Below the pieces are notes generated by a model. It saw only the letters and a list, made by a program, of their open reading frames with translations, was not told the DNA's origin and did no database searches. 64,000 nt of DNA from Sinotaia quadrata. Lineage: Eukaryota > Mollusca > Gastropoda > Architaenioglossa > Viviparidae. Positions 58,534-64,000 of this stretch are shown here, piece after piece. Where the stretch lies: positions 31,094,379 to 31,158,378 of the forward strand of contig CM054182.1 of NCBI GenBank assembly GCA_028829895.1, read 5' to 3'. The position numbers were made by a program, and so were the translations under genes. The first letter of the stretch is position 1. Each line of letters starts with the position of its first letter.

Positions 58534-59194
58534 CCTTAGGGACCCACTCCTTCCTAGGTGAGTACACACAACACAGACTAGGACAATACTGTTATCTAAA
58601 TACCTTCTAATAGCGCAAGCACAAATTAGTCACATCTGTTCTTTGCCTCTTACACTGGCCTTTAATTATTATTGACGCTTTTCTTTTTATAACTCTCTTT
58701 CTATGTTCTTCTTCATTAATACTTGCAAATCTCTGCTTTTCTTCATTAACATTAATTATTGATTAATTGCAAATCTCTGTGGTATATTTGAACAAGAAAT
58801 GATATTGCATGATATTTGCTTCTTTTTCTTTAACCGACCCCCCCCCTTCCCACATGCTTATTAATTAATACATGTACCAAAAATTATAATACCGGTACAG
58901 GATAACGGAAGCCAACGCGGCCGTGCTTAAACGACAGGATAGATTCACTTTATAATTCTTGCCGAATGGAGGGATTTAGGATTTTCTTCACTTCTTTGTT
59001 TTACTTGATGAATAAATTTTCGTGATGTGGATCTGTCTTCCTCTCTTTTGCCCACTATTGAGACACTTCCAAACAACACAACTCTCACAAATTAAAATAA
59101 TTTTCCATATTAATTTAGAGAACAGCTTTTTTTCTCTCTCTCCACCTGGCAGGTCACAATTTGGGCTGGCCTCTATCATCAAAGTGCTCAAGTT

Positions 59195-59400
59195 CGCAAT
59201 AGCCTATTTAAAATCACCACTTAGCGTCCTTCATATAGCCTATTTGAAATCACCCCACTTAGCGTCCTTCATATAGCCTATTTGAAATCACCCCACTTAG
59301 CGTCCTTCATATAGCCTATTTGAAATCACCCCACTTAGCGTCCTTCATATAGCCTATTTGAAATCACCCCACTTAGCGTCCTTCATATAGCCTATGTAGC
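59195..59400. repeat. 38-bp minisatellite
   Basis: Five and a half near-identical copies of AGCCTATTTGAAATCACCCC and ACTTAGCGTCCTTCATAT. Confidence 0.97.
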
Positions 59401-60340
59401 AAGGTGACCTTATAATAATGTATTATTTCAAATTTTATGGTAAAACGTATAATTACATCTTTAAAGTGCTGATGCAAGACATGGACTACCCAGTAGCTCT
59501 TACACTGATAATTTGGATAAAGCCGCTGGTCATTTTGACTCACGGTCCCTACTGAACAATAGACTGAGACAAATAAATGCAAATAGATAAATTAAAGAAC
59601 AAGACTATATTATTATGTCATCATTACAGTTCCCGACAAACATAAAAACCACGCTACACTAACGCGAGAATCAATTTTAACAATTGAAATTATAGATCAA
59701 GGGAAAATACTCTCATAACTCGTCACTAAATAGTCCTTCTCATCGTAGATCAACTTACTTCAGACTTCAGTGAGCTAAACTGAATGTTTTGAGATTTGAG
59801 TAATCACTGAAGTCCTGCATTCCCATCTACTTATCTGGGAAAACACTTGGTGACGTCATATGGCAGTAATAATGGCCGTACACTACTCTCAGCTTTATTT
59901 ATAATTTATGTTCTTTTTATTAATAAAGAACATTCTGGCAGCTATACCGAAAGCATATACCCACCAGCACCCTTAGACATCACGGCATTAGTGTCTGAGG
60001 ACGTTAAATAAGCTGATAATTGCACACTCACTGCACAGAAGACTATAATAAAATCATTGTTAGACAAAGGGAGGGAATTAGGTTAAACGAAGATGATAGG
60101 CGCGTGACACTCTGAAGAAGAAAAGTGTGATTTTATTTACCAATTCCACTTACTATAATCGAAATTACAATAAATACATAAAGTCTTACACCCAAAAGTA
60201 GACAGACTATATATCTCGGAAAGACGGAGGCAGAGGTGTCAAGAAAATCAAAGAGTGTCATTGAAGGAGAAGTTATAGGTCTGATGTACAACATCTGGAA
60301 AAACAACAAAGATGACCCACTGATAGAAGCAATAAAGATG
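59401..60340. other. Gene-free stretch
   Basis: Unique AT-rich sequence; no exon, RNA gene or repeat array seen. Confidence 0.4.
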
Positions 60341-60349
60341 GGTGGATTA

Positions 60350-60376
60350 TACCACCACCACCACCACCACCACCAC
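60350..60376. repeat. (CCA)n microsatellite
   Basis: Eight or nine CCA units. Confidence 0.95.
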
Positions 60377-60469
60377 AAATAGAAACGAAACCTGGAAATA
60401 AACAACGAAAGAGGTATTAGGTATACCTGGTGCCGAAAACCTCTCCTTGGCCAGTATGCGTGACACGCT

Positions 60470-60645
60470 GATGAAACATCGACAAAACAATCAACACACA
60501 GATGGTTGATAGAGGCAGGTTTGAAAGCAGAAACAGAAGCACTAATAACAGCTGCACAAGATCAAGCACGAAACCCGAAACCACACAAAACAACAATCAT
60601 GAAAATCTTAAATGATTCCAAATGCAGACTGCATATTGTGAGCAT
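60470..60645 (+). pseudogene. Relic of a reverse-transcriptase-type element ORF
   Basis: The plus strand reads WLIEAGLKAETEALITAAQD and, further on, KTTIMKILNDSKCRL. The stretch L-x-x-E-T-E-x-L-I-T-A-A-Q-D-Q is typical of the segment downstream of reverse transcriptase in invertebrate non-LTR-type elements, normally followed by a CxxC zinc-knuckle; here KCRL runs straight into HIVS, which suggests a short internal deletion. No start, catalytic domain or intact frame is present. Confidence 0.6.
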
Positions 60646-61436
60646 GTCTGAACGTGTGATGTGTGCTTAGTGTATCAATATAAACTTGTGTTTGTGTGCA
60701 TGTTTTTGTTGTGCTGTAGATGTGAAAATTTAAAACAACGATAAGAAAAAAGAAAAAGAAATGAGACAGACACGCAAACACACTCATTTATTGCGAAAAT
60801 GTAATCAAATTAGAGGAGAGCAGCACGAGGGCTGTCAGATCTGATAGTAAGTGCCAGTCCAGAAAACAGAAAACAGACTGCAAGACAATTTCAGAAGCCC
60901 TGTTTCGAAAACTTATATTCCGTTCTAAGGAAGATAATCGAATTCCTTTCTTGTTTGTCGCCCCTTTTCCGAACATACAACTGATTGCACCAGTTGTCAA
61001 CAAAGGCTGCCTAATGATGACTGAGAAGGCGATTTGTATTCAATTTAATACTTAATTTTTTCCTGCTTGTGGATCCGGCCCCGTGTAACCATGCAGTTAC
61101 GGATCCCGGAATATAGAGCGCCGACATATTTTTTAATGGTCAAATTATACTGGAACTGAGTACGAACAAATTATTCGATTAGTCATAATTTGGGTTTGGT
61201 TTTATGGAGAGGTAACTCGCTTGATTCGTCATAAATTTCGTAGTATACGGGAAGCTCTCTCCAAAGACACCGAGACAAAGACACCGAGACGCCTTGGAAA
61301 GCGACTGGTTCTGTTATTCAGGTACTCCTAAGAAAGTAGAAACAATTCTATCACTAGGGATAGATAATTTACTGTAGAAATCGTTGGAATTCGTATGTAG
61401 GACACTCTGGGTAGACAACGATAATCCGTCATTTTG

Positions 61437-61935
61437 AATTTTCAGTGAAAAAGATGACATTGCGACAATCTTACTCCTCTATAGAAAAGCTGACAATGCG
61501 ACAATCTTACTCCTCTATAGAAAAGCTGACAATGCGACAATCTTACTCCTCTATAGAAAAGATGACAATGCGACAATCTTACTCCTCTATATGGAAAAGC
61601 TGACAATGCGACAATCTTACTCCTCTATAGAAAAGATGACAATGCGACAATCTTACTCCTCTATAGAAAAGATGACAATGCGACAATATTACTCCTCTAT
61701 AGAAAAGATGACAAGGGGACAATATTACTCCTCTATAGAAAAGATGACAATGCAACAATATTATTCCTCTATAGAAAAGATGACAATGCGACAATCTTAC
61801 TCCTCTATAGAAAAACTGACAATGCGACAATATTACTCCTCTAAGGAAAAAGTTGGGCATTCAGACAATCTTACTCTTCTACAGGAAAGATCATCATTAT
61901 ATTGCGACAATCTTAATCTTCTAGAGAAAAGATGA
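61437..61935. repeat. 36-bp minisatellite
   Basis: About thirteen copies of AAAAGATGACAATGCGACAA followed by TCTTACTCCTCTATAG. The period is divisible by 3, so frames on both strands stay open for 90-115 codons (for example KMTMRQSYSSIE); no evidence makes this a gene. Confidence 0.95.
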
Positions 61936-61939
61936 CCAA

Positions 61940-63470
61940 AACCTTTAGACACATCTGGAAAAAGATGACCGATTCCAGAATTCGGACATGCCTACGGATA
62001 AGAGAAGAGAATCCATTTAAAGAACACCCTATAAAGACAAAAGAACACCATAAAAATCAAAATAACGCCCTAAAAAACAAAAGAACGCCCTAAAAAAACA
62101 AAAGGGATCAGAGTCCATCGACAAACTCCGTCATGTTATCTCTGAAACTAAAATAGTAAAATTCGTCTCTTGGACTCTCTTGGGGATGGAGTGGGGGAGG
62201 GGCACATATATACATTTAATGGCATTACATTTGACTAGCCCTTTTTCTGACAATTTTAACTATACCATATTCATATATGGATTCAAAACTGATTTGATTT
62301 TCAAAATAATAAAATAATACGAACCGTTATGCACTGTAAAAATAGGGCAAATTACTGTTTATTTTTGTTTGACTGTTTGCGAAATGCAATTTTCAGTGAA
62401 AAAGATGACATAATTTTATTATTTATGATTAATTACTATTTGTCATGTGCCAGGTTATATTTAATGACCCTGAAAACAGTATCAGACTCAAAGTAATTAA
62501 TCGTTACATTTATTATATTGCTCTAATACTGACAACATTCTAGGTGGCCTAATCCTTCCTTCAATCTCTGTGTCAGACCCGTTCGTTGGGACTCTTATTC
62601 GTCTAACATAGTGACAGACAAATTAGCTGACATGCCTGGGTTGGCAACATTATTTTTCCCCTCTGATTAATTATGACTTATATAACATCCACATATTTCC
62701 GGCTCAGAACCCCCCCCCACACACACACCAACTCTTCTCAGTCACAGTAACAAATTAACCAAAATTTGGGTTTAAGATAACAAGAACAAAGAAGATTAAA
62801 AAATAACAATAAAAAGGAAACAATATATAGCTTTCAATTTCCGAAAACATAGGTCAACCATATATATACTGTCCCAATGTTAGAGAATGTTTATCGGATT
62901 GTTATCTCTCTGGTCGATTATGGATTGTGTAGTTTAGACTTAACTTCGTATTCATCATTAGAGGTAAACTCGTTGTGTCGTTGTTTACTCACGCAGTGCC
63001 TCTTGCCCTTGTCGATGACGTCACGTCGATGACCATCAGCTCATGACAGGAATAAGGTGTAAGTCTTAGAGTGAACTCGAAGATCAATTCAGCAGCAAAT
63101 TATGACAATAAGAAGAAAAAAGGCCAGCTGCAACAGACAGTTGAATCTCTCTTTAGCCGCTGATAAATACAAGACAACACTAAGGCTTTGTGACGACAGC
63201 AATAGACGACGCTTACAATTTTACGTCATTAAATGTTAGCTACATGCTAACGTATAATTTACAAAGTTCTCTCATGAAGAAGCAGTTACAAATATAACAA
63301 TAATGTTCCAATCCCACATTTACATAATCTCAGTAGCTAACAACCATATTCAATGAATGGTTTACATTAAATTCACATCGAATCATTGTTTCATTCTACT
63401 ATTTAGTTTCACTTGCTACAAATAGTTTTTTTCAACGAATAAAGCATAGCGCACAACATGTATGTAAGAA
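61940..63470. other. Gene-free stretch
   Basis: Contains short CCTAAAAAACAAAAGAACG repeats (62035-62105), a C run with CA repeats (62710-62728), and otherwise unique AT-rich sequence. Confidence 0.4.
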
Positions 63471-63479
63471 TGCGTGGGT

Positions 63480-63500
63480 AGTAGTAGTAGTAGTAGTAGT
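63480..63500. repeat. (GTA)n microsatellite
   Basis: Seven GTA units directly after TGCGTGGG. Confidence 0.95.
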
Positions 63501-63950
63501 GTATGGGGCGCTTCCGGCTTCCGCCGCTTTCGCGCAAATGCGTGGGTTGTGTTTCGCTCACACTCGCCCCAGAAGCCGCAATAGACTTTTCATCTTTACG
63601 ACGTTCTCAATCTTGGTCTGCTTCTGGATCCCCACAGCCTCGCGGTGCGTCTGAGATGGAGGGCAGGAGGGCTGGCGGAAGGGGGTGAAACAGGTTGCAC
63701 CAGTTTGGCGCAACTGCCCTCCGTCGGAGGGGGGGGGGGGGCGGCGAATCTGCCCAAATGCGTGGGTCTATCAGCAACATATATATATGAAAGACTGGGT
63801 CAATCTACAAGTTTTCTGGCGTCATGGAATGGAGCACAAATATCCAATATAAGGGCATCCTATCAACATTCATCCACTCTTACTGTCTCCCTTCCCCCTT
63901 CTGTACTTTTCCACTGCCCATACAATACATGATCAGTGAACTTGATCTCA
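63500..63950. other. GC-richer right-edge segment
   Basis: CpG-containing, GC-rich for this window (63505-63660) with a G run at 63729-63742. The word AATGCGTGGGT recurs at about 63470, 63537 and 63757. It may be a promoter or 5' end of a gene beyond the window, but nothing specific can be assigned. Confidence 0.3.
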
Positions 63951-64000
63951 TTCCTTTACTGAGTGTAGCATATGTGGGTAGGCAGATTGCATAATCGGCG

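Noticed and set aside
61579..61935. Open frames of 90-115 codons on both strands
   Set aside because: The 36-bp period is a multiple of three, so all stop-free frames stay open. There is no start context, domain or splice evidence.

Overview
This is eukaryotic nuclear DNA from an invertebrate. It is AT-rich, its genes are split by GT-AG introns, and it carries many (AC)n microsatellites and a very high density of locally unique minisatellites. The relics of invertebrate mobile-element ORFs and the character of the two genes make a mollusc the most likely source, but no sequence here proves the phylum.

Two genes can be assembled completely by hand, both with every intron GT-AG and a continuous reading frame. 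On the minus strand, 13674 down to 508, is a 10-exon gene for a 389-residue testican (SPOCK)-like extracellular calcium-binding proteoglycan core. It has a signal peptide, a follistatin-like Cys knot, a His-rich insert, a SPARC-type EF-hand pair, a thyroglobulin type-1 domain and the short DEVGY tail shared with vertebrate testicans. No Kazal module is visible. On the plus strand, 14355 to 24055, is a 9-exon gene for a 335-residue SpoU-family enzyme that matches mitochondrial 16S rRNA 2'-O-ribose methyltransferase MRM1. The two genes are head to head, with about 680 bp between start codons. They are unrelated in function: one product is secreted, the other mitochondrial.

From about 24.4 kb to the right end there is no gene I can assemble. 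This 40 kb is a patchwork of some thirty unrelated minisatellite arrays (units mostly 18-90 bp), (AC)n tracts, a MITE-like inverted-repeat element with an internal minisatellite, a tRNA-like fragment, two mobile-element ORF relics (33.4-33.9 kb and 60.5 kb), a possible CARD-like relic (46.9-47.1 kb), an isolated candidate terminal coding exon (55.5 kb), and several repeat-free islands (about 42.1, 44.1, 49 and 52 kb) that could be regulatory elements.

The most interesting theme is that tandem duplications repeatedly touch exon edges. A thyroglobulin-domain exon of the testican gene is partly duplicated into a frameshifted pseudoexon, and several MRM1 exons have a splice-site-spanning segment duplicated or amplified in the flanking intron. 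A second curiosity is an interleaved inverted repeat (order A-B-A'-B') in testican intron 1.
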